NCBI GenBank assembly: GCA_014655195.1
Contig: BNBH01000001.1
Coordinates: forward strand, 62,001 to 126,000
DNA length: 64,000 nucleotides
From: Streptomyces cellulosae
Lineage (GTDB): Bacteria; Actinomycetota; Actinomycetes; Streptomycetales; Streptomycetaceae
Direction: 5' to 3'
The notes under the pieces were generated by a model, which made no database searches, was not told where the DNA came from, and was given only the letters and a program-made list of their open reading frames with translations. Positions within the stretch are counted from its first letter, which is position 1. Every line of letters begins with the position of its first letter. This document shows, piece by piece, positions 48,833 through 56,954 of the stretch. The position numbers and the translations under genes were made by a program.

Positions 48833-50445
48833 ATCCGCTGTTCGACGACACCGCCGAGACCATGTCCCTGGTCGGCTTCTCCACGGTCGCCACCATCACC
48901 CTGCTGCTGTGCGTGCTGACCGGCCCCGACCGGGACGACCTCGACGAGTTCTACACCGGCTACAGCTCGCTCTCCCCCATGCGCAACGGGCTCGCCATCG
49001 CCGGTGACTACATCTCCGCGGCGACCGTCCTCGGCACGAGCGGCGTCATCGCCCTGTTCGGCTACGACGGCGTCGTGCTCGCGCTGAGCACCGCCCTGTC
49101 GCTGATGCTGCTGATGTTCCTGCTGGCCGAACCCCTGCGCAACGCGGGCCGGTTCACCATGGGCGACGCGCTGACCCGCCGGATGCCGGGCGGCCGCTCG
49201 GTGCGGATCACCGCCAGCGTCGTCACCCTCGCCTCGCTGCTCCCGCTGATGCTGGTGCAACTCGCGGGCACCGGACAGCTGATGGGGTTCATCCTGGGCT
49301 TCTCGGGCGAATCGATGCAGACCGGGTGCATCGTCGGCGTGGGCGCGCTGATGATCAGCTACGCGGCGATCGGCGGGATGAAGGGCACCGCCCTCATCCA
49401 GATCCTGAAGATCGTGCTGCTGCTCGGCTCGGGCCTGTTGGTCGCCGCGCTGATGCTGCACCGCTTCGACTGGAACCCGGGCGCCCTCTTCGACGCGGCC
49501 GCCGCCCACAGCGGAACCGGCGACGCCTTCCTCGCCTCCGGACTGCAGTTCGCCGGCAGCGCGAGCCCCGGCATCGACATGATCAGCTCACACCTCACCG
49601 TGGTCCTCGGCGGCGCCTGCCTCCCCCACATCACCATGCGCATGTACACCGCGGACAGCGCCCGCCAGGTGCGCCGCTCGATGTCCTGGGCGGTATCGGG
49701 CGTGGCGCTGTTCGTGCTGGTCATCACGGTCGTCGGGTTCGGCGCGACCGCGCTGCTCGGACGGGCCGTCGTCGCCCGGGCCGACCCGCGGGGCAACACC
49801 GCCTATCTGCTCGGCACGCGCGCGGTGTTCGGCGCGGAGGTGTCCACCGCGGAGACCGTCCTGTTCACCACCGTCACCACGGCGATCTTCCTGACGGTCC
49901 TCGCCTCGGTCGCCGGGATGATCCTCGCCTGCGCCAACTCCCTCGCGCACGACGTGTTCGCCGCCCGCGTCCGGGAGATGACACCGCGCCGGGAGATGCT
50001 GCTCGCCCGCCTGTCCGCCGCCGCCGTCGGCGTCCCCGCGATCCTGCTGGCCACCCTGGTGCAGCACCACAGCCTGCATCCGCTGATCACGCTGTCCTTC
50101 TGCCTGGGCGCCTCGGCCATCGCCCCCGCCCTCGTCTACGGCCTCTTCTGGCGCCGCTACACCCGCACCGGCCTGCTCGCCACCCTCATCGGCGGGACGC
50201 TCTCCGTGCTGGTGCTGATGCCGGGCACCAACCTGGTCTCCGGGTCCCCCGTCGCCGCCTTCCCCGACGCCGACTTCACCTGGTTCCCCTTCACCACCAC
50301 CGGACTGCTGTCCATCCCCGCGGGCTTCCTCTGCGGCTGGCTCGGCACCCTCGCCTCCGGCCACACCCGGGCGGAGGAACAGCGCCGCCAGTACGAGGAG
50401 GTGGAGGGCCGGATCCTCGCCGGCGCGATCCGCAGGAGACCCTGA
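48829..50445 (+). CDS. sodium/solute symporter, ActP-like (cation acetate symporter family)
   Basis: A 538-residue SSS-family (LeuT-fold) transporter with about 13 membrane helices. The N-terminal TLLLCVLTGPDRDDLDEFYT then AIAGDYISAATVLGTSGVIA, and the GSASPGIDMISSHLTVVLGG region, are typical of ActP-like proteins. It probably imports acetate or other small monocarboxylates with Na+. GTG 48829 overlaps the DUF485 stop. The substrate assignment is by family and partner gene, not certain. Confidence 0.88.
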   Translation: MNPLFDDTAETMSLVGFSTVATITLLLCVLTGPDRDDLDEFYTGYSSLSPMRNGLAIAGDYISAATVLGTSGVIALFGYDGVVLALSTALSLMLLMFLLAEPLRNAGRFTMGDALTRRMPGGRSVRITASVVTLASLLPLMLVQLAGTGQLMGFILGFSGESMQTGCIVGVGALMISYAAIGGMKGTALIQILKIVLLLGSGLLVAALMLHRFDWNPGALFDAAAAHSGTGDAFLASGLQFAGSASPGIDMISSHLTVVLGGACLPHITMRMYTADSARQVRRSMSWAVSGVALFVLVITVVGFGATALLGRAVVARADPRGNTAYLLGTRAVFGAEVSTAETVLFTTVTTAIFLTVLASVAGMILACANSLAHDVFAARVREMTPRREMLLARLSAAAVGVPAILLATLVQHHSLHPLITLSFCLGASAIAPALVYGLFWRRYTRTGLLATLIGGTLSVLVLMPGTNLVSGSPVAAFPDADFTWFPFTTTGLLSIPAGFLCGWLGTLASGHTRAEEQRRQYEEVEGRILAGAIRRRP

Positions 50446-50479
50446 CCGCCGGAAGACCCCGACCGGCCGCGCGCAAGCG

Positions 50480-51367
50480 TCACTCCACCGCGCGGCCGGT
50501 CAGCGCGCTCAGGCTCGCGCACACATGGTCCATCTGCGTCTGCACGTCCTCCCGCCGGTCCGCGTGCTCCCGCAGCACCCGCTCGGTCTCCCGCTCGACG
50601 CCCTCCACGCGCGCGTACGCCTCCGCCAGCACCTCGGCCGCCCGCTCCCGCGCCTCGTCCGCGCACCGCCGGGCCGCCTCCTCCGCGTCGGCGAACGCCT
50701 GCCGCGCCTCCGCCAGCACCTTCTCCGCCCGCTCCTCCGCCTCCGCCTGACGGGCGTCCAGCTCCGCCGCCCGCGCCGCCTCCTCCTGCGCCACCTCGTC
50801 GAGCCGCTGCGCCTGCGCCCGCGCCTCCTCGGCGAGCAGCTCCGAGGTGCGCTCCCGCATCCGCCGCACCTCCGCCAGCGCCTCGGTACGCCGCTCCTTC
50901 ACGTCCAGCCGCGCCTCGATACGGATCTCGTCGGCCTTCTCCCGCGCCACCGCCAGCCGCTCCTTGGCGTACTCGTCGGCGACGGCGCGCAGCGTCGCCG
51001 CGTACGCCCGCGCGGCCTCCTCCACCTCGGCGGCGTCGTCCCGCGCCAGGTCGACCAGGTCCTGCGCGTGCTGCTTCGCCGACTCCCGTACGGCCGTGGC
51101 CTCCTCCAGCGCCAGCAGGAACAGCCGCCGGGGCCCGTCACCGAGCGACTCGTACGTCTGCTCCGGCAGCCCCGCCGCCCGCTCCCGCAGCCGTTCGAGC
51201 TCCTCCTCCATCTCCCGCGCCAGGACGGTGAGCCGAGCCGCGCGCTCCCACGCGGCGTCCCGGTCGTCCGACAGCGCCTCGACGTACGCGATCACCTGCA
51301 GCGGGCGGTAGCCGCGCCCCCGGCGGACGATCTCGAACCCCCGTGACGACACCGATGTGCTGCTCAC
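50480..51367 (-). CDS. DivIVA-like coiled-coil protein (cellulose-binding protein annotation in Streptomyces)
   Basis: A 295-residue, almost wholly alpha-helical coiled-coil protein. The N-terminus (FEIVRRGRGYRPLQVIAYVE) resembles the membrane-curvature-binding start of DivIVA, and residues about 40-285 are charged heptad-like repeats rich in Ala, Glu and Arg. Homologues are annotated as cellulose-binding or Scy/FilP-type cytoskeletal proteins. A role in polar growth scaffolding is plausible but inferred. GTG 51367 is preferred; ATG 51396 upstream lacks a ribosome-binding site. Confidence 0.78.
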   Translation of the reverse strand: MSSTSVSSRGFEIVRRGRGYRPLQVIAYVEALSDDRDAAWERAARLTVLAREMEEELERLRERAAGLPEQTYESLGDGPRRLFLLALEEATAVRESAKQHAQDLVDLARDDAAEVEEAARAYAATLRAVADEYAKERLAVAREKADEIRIEARLDVKERRTEALAEVRRMRERTSELLAEEARAQAQRLDEVAQEEAARAAELDARQAEAEERAEKVLAEARQAFADAEEAARRCADEARERAAEVLAEAYARVEGVERETERVLREHADRREDVQTQMDHVCASLSALTGRAVE

Positions 51368-51503
51368 CCTGGAACCCCTTCCACCGACGGACATGAAGCC
51401 CAGCACGACGACCGAGCACAAAAAGGGATGAATCGCGCACATCTTGATCGATGACAAGGAAGTGTTCATAACGCGACACTCCGCCGGGCGGGGGCGGACA
51501 GAC

Positions 51504-51545
51504 GTGAGCCGGGCCCGGTCGTCGTCACGACCGGGCCCGGCTCAC
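51504..51545 (-). terminator. very strong terminator hairpin
   Basis: Perfect 18-base arms (GTGAGCCGGGCCCGGTCG and complement) with a 6-base loop, 26 bases after the stop of the deaminase/SUKH fusion gene, insulating the coiled-coil gene. Confidence 0.8.
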
Positions 51546-51570
51546 GGGTCACACCTTCAGCGGCGGCGGC

Positions 51571-54423
51571 TCACAGCAGCCCGTCCCACATCTGCTCCAG
51601 CAGCACCGACCACCAGGTCTCCGGCGACCCCAGCGCCGCCGGGTCCAGCGCGGCAAGCTGCGCCTGGAAGTCGACCGTCCAGCGGCCCGCCTGCTCCTGG
51701 TTCAGCCCGAACCGCAGCCGCCACATCCGGCCCAGCAGCGCCAGGCAGCGCGCGAACTCCGGCAGCCCGGTGTTCACGAACTGCGGCGGCACCGCCGTAC
51801 CGCCGGGACCGGCCTCCACCGGCACCGCGACGATGTTCGCCGTGCCGTACTGCACACAGATCGCCTTGCCGAAGTCGCTGCCCATCACCAGGTACGAACC
51901 CGCGTCCGGCGCCGGCTGCACACCCCGCTCCGCGGCCAGCTCCGCCAGCGTCGGCACCGGGCGGCCCGGCTGGGCCTGCGCCCAGAAGAACGGTCCCATG
52001 TCCGTCGGCAGACCCGCCGTCACCAGCGTGTGCGCCACCACCGGCGGCACGCCCTGACGGGACACCGCCGCCTGCTCGAACCGGAACACGCCCGGCCCGA
52101 ACGCGGCCGCCAGCTCCTGCCCGATCGCCTCCGGCGGGAGGGGCGGGGCCGGCTGCACCGGCGGGATCGGCGCCCGCACCGGCGCGGGCCGCGCGGGACC
52201 GTCCGCCACCTGGTGCAGCTCGCCCTGATGGGCGAGGAGCTGCCGCATGCCCTGCTGCCGGCTCGCGTGGTCCGTGCCGTACGGCGCGATCGACGTGATG
52301 CGCGCCTGCGGCCACTGCTCGCGGATCATCCGCGCGCAGTACGCGCCCGGCAGCTCGCACGACTCCAGCTCCGTGTGCAGCTCCAGCACCTGGTTCGGCG
52401 GCACGTTCATCGCGCGCAGCTCGTGGAAGATCTGCCACTCCGGGTGCGGGGTGCCCGGCGCGGAACGCCGGATCAGCTGCTGCTCGGAGCCGTCCTGCGC
52501 GCGGTAGCGCAGCACGGCCTGATAGCCGGGACCGACGGTCGGCTGACCGGGCGGCTGCTGCGGATACCCGTACGCCGCCGGCTGCCCCGGCACGGGGACC
52601 CCTGGCGGGGGCGTACCGGGGGGCATGGCACCGGGAGGCATCGCGCCGGGCGCCATCGGCGGGGTGCCGGGGGCACCGGGCGGCGCGGGCGGCGGGGGCG
52701 CGCCCGGGCCGCCGACGGGAGGTGCGGCCAGGACGGTCTCCGCGTGATGCACGGGGGCGGCGCCGGGAGCGCCGGGCCGACCAGGGGCTCCCGGAGCACC
52801 GGGGGCGCCGGGCGGGCCCGGAGGCTGGGGTGCGCCGTGGACACCCCCGGTGCCGGGCTGACCGGGAGCGCCGGGACCACCCGGGGCACCGTGCTGACCG
52901 GGCACACCGGGCTGCCCCGGAGCACCAGGCGGACCGGGAGGCTGAGGCGCACCCGGCGCACCGTGCGCACCGGGCTGGCCCGGAGCCCCGGGCTGGCCAG
53001 GCTGACCGGGAGCGCCGGGAGGACCGGGCGGCTGAGGCACACCGGGACCACCCGGGGCACCGTGCTGACCGGGCGCACCGGGCTGACCAGGCGCACCGGC
53101 CTGCCCCGGAGCACCAGGCGGACCGGGAGGCTGAGGTACGCCCGGCGCACCCGGCGCACCGTGCGCGCCCGGCTGACCCGGAGCACCAGGCGGTCCCGGA
53201 GGCGTGGGCACCCCGCCCGAGCTGTTCGGGTCGGCGAGCATCGTCGCCGCGTGGTGCACCCCGCCCGGAGGCGTGCCGGGCCCACCCGGCGGAGGCGGCG
53301 CGGGCGTCCCCGGCGGAGGCGTCTGCCCGCCCGGCCCCTCCGGGCCGAGCGACGACACCAGCTGCGTCGGCACATACCCGCTCCCGCCACCCTGCACGGG
53401 CGTGCTGCCGGGGCGCGCGCCCGGCGTGCCCGGGGCGCCCGGAGGCGGCGGGGTCGTCGGACCCTGCCCCCGCCTCGGCGGCGGAGTCGCCTTGCTGGTC
53501 GCGGCGTCGGCGATGTCACCGGCGTCCGGAGCGGGCGCAGCCGGCGGCGGCACGGGCGTACCCGGCGCCGGGGTGCCGGGAACACCGGCCTGGGTGGGAG
53601 GCGGAGGCGTCGCGGGCCCCGCCTGGGTGGGCGGCGGAGTCGCCTGCCCCGTCCCGCCCGTCGGTACCGCCGGCGCGACCGCCGTCGGCGGCAGCTGGCT
53701 GCCGCCCGAGATCAGCGCCGTCTTGGCGTCGGGCGTCGCCGGGGTGTCCCCACCCGGCTCCCTCACCTGCGGCGCGTACACGGTCTGCGGCAGCGGCACC
53801 GAGCGGTCCTCACCGGCGTCCGCCGTGGTGTCCGTACCGGCCCACGGCGTGCCCTCGTCCGGGGCGCCGCCGCCGGCCGCCGGCCACGCGGACCCGCTGC
53901 CGCCGGAGCCGGCCGAGGAACCCTCGGAATCACCCCGCCCCGCGTCCGGCGCACCCGCCTGCCCAGGCACCGCACCGGCACCGGACCCCGCCGACGCCGC
54001 CACAGGCACCCCCGCACCCCCTGACGTCTCCCCCCGCCGGTCCGGAATCCCCAGCCGGTCCGCCGCCTCCTGCAGCCACTCCGGCGGACTCAGCAGGAAC
54101 GACGTCTGGTTGAGATCCACCCGCGCCGCAGGAGCCGGCGCCGGCTCCTCCGCCGCCGCCTCGTCCCGGCCGTACTCCTCCTCGTACCGGCGGATCACCT
54201 CGCCCACCGGCAGCGCCGGCCACAGCGTGGCCTCGCCGCTGTCCCGGGCGATCACCAGCCGCTGCCCGCCGCCGTCGACACGCGGACCGTCCGCACGGTC
54301 CTCCGCCCACACCACGAACCCGAGGCCGAACTCCCGCACCCGCACCTCACGGTGCTGGTACGCGGGCACGTCCCCGTTGACCCACTCCTCCGCGCGCTCC
54401 TGCGCCTGCGCGAACGTCACCAT
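51571..54423 (-). CDS. fusion protein: Imm35-like domain, collagen-like linker, deaminase-like domain, SUKH-4-like immunity domain
   Basis: A 950-residue multidomain protein with no signal peptide. Residues 1-85 ([20 protein letters not shown], then [13 protein letters not shown]) resemble the Imm35/YrhB family. Residues about 110-600 are Pro/Gly-rich, with [10 protein letters not shown] collagen-like repeats at about 400-575. Residues about 630-745 resemble a bacterial nucleic-acid/nucleotide deaminase: HPEWQ supplies an HxE motif and CELPGAYC the paired cysteines. Residues about 760-950 resemble a SUKH-4 immunity domain ([20 protein letters not shown]). ATG 54423 follows the upstream stop by two bases. 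Having a toxin-like and an immunity-like domain in one chain is unusual; its function is unknown. Confidence 0.8.
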   Translation of the reverse strand: MVTFAQAQERAEEWVNGDVPAYQHREVRVREFGLGFVVWAEDRADGPRVDGGGQRLVIARDSGEATLWPALPVGEVIRRYEEEYGRDEAAAEEPAPAPAARVDLNQTSFLLSPPEWLQEAADRLGIPDRRGETSGGAGVPVAASAGSGAGAVPGQAGAPDAGRGDSEGSSAGSGGSGSAWPAAGGGAPDEGTPWAGTDTTADAGEDRSVPLPQTVYAPQVREPGGDTPATPDAKTALISGGSQLPPTAVAPAVPTGGTGQATPPPTQAGPATPPPPTQAGVPGTPAPGTPVPPPAAPAPDAGDIADAATSKATPPPRRGQGPTTPPPPGAPGTPGARPGSTPVQGGGSGYVPTQLVSSLGPEGPGGQTPPPGTPAPPPPGGPGTPPGGVHHAATMLADPNSSGGVPTPPGPPGAPGQPGAHGAPGAPGVPQPPGPPGAPGQAGAPGQPGAPGQHGAPGGPGVPQPPGPPGAPGQPGQPGAPGQPGAHGAPGAPQPPGPPGAPGQPGVPGQHGAPGGPGAPGQPGTGGVHGAPQPPGPPGAPGAPGAPGRPGAPGAAPVHHAETVLAAPPVGGPGAPPPPAPPGAPGTPPMAPGAMPPGAMPPGTPPPGVPVPGQPAAYGYPQQPPGQPTVGPGYQAVLRYRAQDGSEQQLIRRSAPGTPHPEWQIFHELRAMNVPPNQVLELHTELESCELPGAYCARMIREQWPQARITSIAPYGTDHASRQQGMRQLLAHQGELHQVADGPARPAPVRAPIPPVQPAPPLPPEAIGQELAAAFGPGVFRFEQAAVSRQGVPPVVAHTLVTAGLPTDMGPFFWAQAQPGRPVPTLAELAAERGVQPAPDAGSYLVMGSDFGKAICVQYGTANIVAVPVEAGPGGTAVPPQFVNTGLPEFARCLALLGRMWRLRFGLNQEQAGRWTVDFQAQLAALDPAALGSPETWWSVLLEQMWDGLL
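52740..53240 (-). repeat. collagen-like Gly-Xaa-Pro tandem repeat within the fusion gene
   Basis: Coding repeats of [20 protein letters not shown] and variants. The DNA repeats are imperfect and in frame. Confidence 0.85.
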
Positions 54424-54425
54424 CG

Positions 54426-55451
54426 CTACGACTCACTCCCCGCGGAAGAGACCGGAACGGCACGCGCGAACCCGCCGTCCACCATCAGATTCGCCACCGT
54501 CTCCAACTCCGGAGGAGACCCCGCGAGCCGCGACAGGAACACGTCGAAGTCCTCACCGCACGGCAGCAGCAGCCGCTCCACGCGCTCCGCGGGCGACCAC
54601 GACGGATCCACGTCCCGCACGTCGTCGTACGCGCTGAACCACACCGAACCCTGCCGCTCGCCCCTCACCTTCACGGCCAGCAGACCGCCCTGCACGAAGG
54701 AGACGCACAGATAGTCCTTGGTCAGATGGTCCCGCAGACACTTGTTCACATACACCAGGTCGTTGACCGCGGCCTCGTCCCGCACCGTGAAGAACGGCTG
54801 GTCCACCAGCAGACCCAGCTCCGCGTCCAGCGCCGTCCCCACCGGCGCGCAACCGCCCGCCGCCTTCAGGAACGACCGGTACGCGCCCGGCAGCCGGTAC
54901 CCGAGATCCTCCTCGACACCCAGCACCTGCGACTCCGTCACCGCCACACCCGACTTCGGCAGCCCGAAGTGCGCCGGACGCGTCTCCTGCAACGGCCGCG
55001 TGCCCCGCTTCGCGTGGTCCACCGCCGCCGTCGCCACACCACCGTGATGCCGCAGCAACGCCTTCACCTCGACCGGCACCAGCTCCAGACGCCGCGTCCC
55101 CGCCACGTGATGCCACGTCCAGCCGTGCGGCGTCGCCACCGCCGGCACCGTGTCCCACAACTCGTGACCCGTCGCCGCCAGCGCCGCGTTCGCCGACACG
55201 TAGTCCGTCAGCCGCAGCTCGTCCACACCGAAACCCTCCGGCGGATCCGCGATCTCCGCGGCAGCGCGCGCATAGGGCGAGAAGTCGGGGTAGCCACGCT
55301 CGTCCACCCGCACCCCTCTCGGGTGACGGGCCGCCCGCACCGGATCCGGGAAGTGCACGACCTGCCCGGCGTAGGCCGCGTTCGGCGGCGCGGAAGTTCC
55401 CCCAGCCTGGCGGCCGGGAGGCGCCCCCAGCCCGAGCCGACCTGTCGTCAT
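54426..55451 (-). CDS. WHH-type nuclease-like domain fused to SMI1/KNR4 (SUKH) domain
   Basis: A 341-residue protein. Residues about 50-140 follow the WHH nuclease toxin pattern: [10 protein letters not shown], then [12 protein letters not shown] (W113 H114 H115), LELVPVEVK and HHGG. The position usually filled by His in LVPxxLH is Lys130 here, so activity is uncertain. Residues about 165-320 are SUKH-like ([30 protein letters not shown]). ATG 55451 has AGGGGG upstream. A Streptomyces repeat (55397-55431) encodes part of the N-terminus. Only two bases separate it from the deaminase fusion gene, so they form an operon. Confidence 0.82.
   Translation of the reverse strand: MTTGRLGLGAPPGRQAGGTSAPPNAAYAGQVVHFPDPVRAARHPRGVRVDERGYPDFSPYARAAAEIADPPEGFGVDELRLTDYVSANAALAATGHELWDTVPAVATPHGWTWHHVAGTRRLELVPVEVKALLRHHGGVATAAVDHAKRGTRPLQETRPAHFGLPKSGVAVTESQVLGVEEDLGYRLPGAYRSFLKAAGGCAPVGTALDAELGLLVDQPFFTVRDEAAVNDLVYVNKCLRDHLTKDYLCVSFVQGGLLAVKVRGERQGSVWFSAYDDVRDVDPSWSPAERVERLLLPCGEDFDVFLSRLAGSPPELETVANLMVDGGFARAVPVSSAGSES
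55397..55431. repeat. CTGGGGGCGCCTCCC-type repeat in a gene 5' end
   Basis: Minus strand CTGGGGGCGCCTCCCGGCCG then CCAGGCTGGGGGAA. Encodes [13 protein letters not shown] in the N-terminus of the WHH/SUKH gene. A distinct repeat type from the GGGGGACCCCC elements. Confidence 0.6.
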
Positions 55452-55796
55452 GGCGGTTGCCCCCTGCGGCACTCTGTACGACCCGCCCCGCCCCGCCATC
55501 GGAGCCGTCACGGACCGTATTCGACTGTCACGTCTGTCTCGACTGCTTCTGGTGCCACGACCCCTCGGCGCCCGCGCACGGAACACCGCCGGATCGCGGT
55601 GCCGACAGCCTATGCGGTACGCCCCCACCGGTCACCGGGCACCGGTCACCAGGCCCTCCGCTCCCGTGACCCCACGTCACCCCACCGTGACAGCCCGCCC
55701 CCGCACGGGCGTGTCGCCCCGCCCCAGCTTCCCCAGCCGCCACGCGATTTGGCACTCTGTGACCACCGGGGGGATGCTCGGGAGGGGATGACGATC
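55452..55796. other. 345-base divergent promoter region of the toxin/immunity-like cluster
   Basis: Separates the minus-strand fusion genes from the plus-strand deaminase/SUKH-3 pair, so all four genes could be co-regulated from here. No gene and no certain promoter seen; CACGTCACCCCACCGTGAC (from 55672) holds an imperfect inverted repeat. Confidence 0.5.
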
Positions 55797-56327
55797 ATGA
55801 ACGCGACGCAGACGGGGACGCACACCGGACCATCCGGCGACCCCCGCTCCGGCGACCCCCGCATCGGCTGGAGCGCCACCGACAGCACCCCGGCGCCCGC
55901 CCTCCGGCACCGCCGCGACGGCATCCTCCCCACCATCGCCGCCGCCCTCTCCGTCCGCGGCGCCACCCTCACCGGCACCGCCGCCCGCGGCGACACACCC
56001 CCCGCACTGCACCCGCTCGTCCAGGACTTCCTCGACACCCTCACCAGCGACCAGCGCGACCGCTTCACCGGACGCTGCGCCGAAACCATCCTCATCTCCC
56101 GGCACATCGCCACCGCCGACGCCGCCCGCAGCAAAAGAGCCGCCCGCAAACCCATGACCAACGGCGAGGCCCGCAAAGCCCTCAAACACGCCAAACTCAC
56201 CACCCGCCGCATCCGCGAGGACGGCGACCCCCTCCACGGCAGCTACGCCGCCCCCTGCCGCGCCTGCACCGCCCTCACCGCCCACTTCGGCGTCCGCACG
56301 GTCGACCCCGCCGCCACCGACGGCTGA
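55797..56327 (+). CDS. YwqJ-like putative nucleic-acid deaminase
   Basis: A 176-residue protein of the YwqJ-type deaminase family found in polymorphic toxins. The zinc site pattern is CAE (residues 94-96, in FTGRCAETILIS) and PCRAC (153-157), the standard deaminase motifs. The N-terminal 65 residues are low-complexity. It lacks a leader or secretion domain, unlike contact-dependent toxins. ATG 55797 has GGAGGGG nine bases upstream; ATG 55788 is too close to that site. The SUKH-3 gene follows after 47 bases and is the likely cognate immunity protein. Confidence 0.85.
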   Translation: MNATQTGTHTGPSGDPRSGDPRIGWSATDSTPAPALRHRRDGILPTIAAALSVRGATLTGTAARGDTPPALHPLVQDFLDTLTSDQRDRFTGRCAETILISRHIATADAARSKRAARKPMTNGEARKALKHAKLTTRRIREDGDPLHGSYAAPCRACTALTAHFGVRTVDPAATDG

Positions 56328-56374
56328 ACCACCCCCGCACCACCACACGACCTCGACGAACGAACGAAGGGCAG

Positions 56375-56905
56375 ATGCACACCGACCGCACCTCCTCCCC
56401 CAGTCTCGGCTCCGCTCGACCGGGGGGACCCCCATCCCGCTTCGCCGTCCCCGTCGACGCCGCACTGCGCGCCGCCGGCTGGCAGCCCGGCCGCTGGGAC
56501 ATCAAACAGGCCGAGATCTGGGCCGACACCCTCCGCGACCACACCTCCCCCGCCGGACACCGCCACACCGTCTTCCCCGCCGCCGTCGAAGCCTGGGCCG
56601 AATTCGGCGGACTCCACATCCGGCCCACCGGACCCGGCCGACAGATCGCCCCCAGCCCGGTCCACATCGACCCCCTGCACGGCCTCCACCTCGCCCGCAC
56701 CCTCGGCGACCTCGGCCGCGCCCTCGACACCGAGGTCTGCCCCCTCGGCACCGAGACCGACACGAAGGCACTCCTCGCCATCGACGCACAGGGCCGCGTC
56801 TACGCCCTCGACCACACCGGCGACTGGTACCTCGGCCCCGACATCGACCACGCCCTCGCCACCCTCATCTCCGGCATCCAGCCCCAACGCCTCACCACCG
56901 GCTGA
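56375..56905 (+). CDS. SUKH-3 family immunity-like protein
   Basis: A 176-residue protein with the SUKH-3 pattern: AALRAAGWQPGRWDI, FPAAVEAWAEFGGLHI, and a C-terminal GRVYALDHTGDWYLGPDIDH stretch. SUKH proteins neutralise nuclease or deaminase toxins; here the partner would be the YwqJ-like deaminase encoded just upstream. The N-terminal 25 residues are encoded by a GGGGGACCCCC-core repeat (56397-56433) and are probably disordered. ATG 56375 has GAAGGG upstream. The next gene is convergent. Confidence 0.85.
   Translation: MHTDRTSSPSLGSARPGGPPSRFAVPVDAALRAAGWQPGRWDIKQAEIWADTLRDHTSPAGHRHTVFPAAVEAWAEFGGLHIRPTGPGRQIAPSPVHIDPLHGLHLARTLGDLGRALDTEVCPLGTETDTKALLAIDAQGRVYALDHTGDWYLGPDIDHALATLISGIQPQRLTTG
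56397..56433. repeat. GGGGGACCCCC-core repeat inside the SUKH-3 gene
   Basis: CCCCCAGTCTCGGCTCCGCT, then CGACCGGGGGGACCCCC. Near-identical to the element at 1010-1046 but translated in a different frame (PSLGSARPGGPPS). Confidence 0.75.
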
Positions 56906-56954
56906 CCAGGAGCGGCCCCCGGCCCCACGACGCCGCGATCCACGAGGCCGGGAC

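Noticed and set aside
52600..53300. Regular repeats that could suggest a CRISPR array
   Set aside because: They are imperfect, in frame, spaced by 9 or 18 bases and encode Gly-Xaa-Pro; no palindromic repeat-spacer structure and no cas genes.
51571..54423. Surface-exposed collagen-like adhesin
   Set aside because: No signal peptide, sorting motif or membrane segment; flanking domains are toxin/immunity-like.
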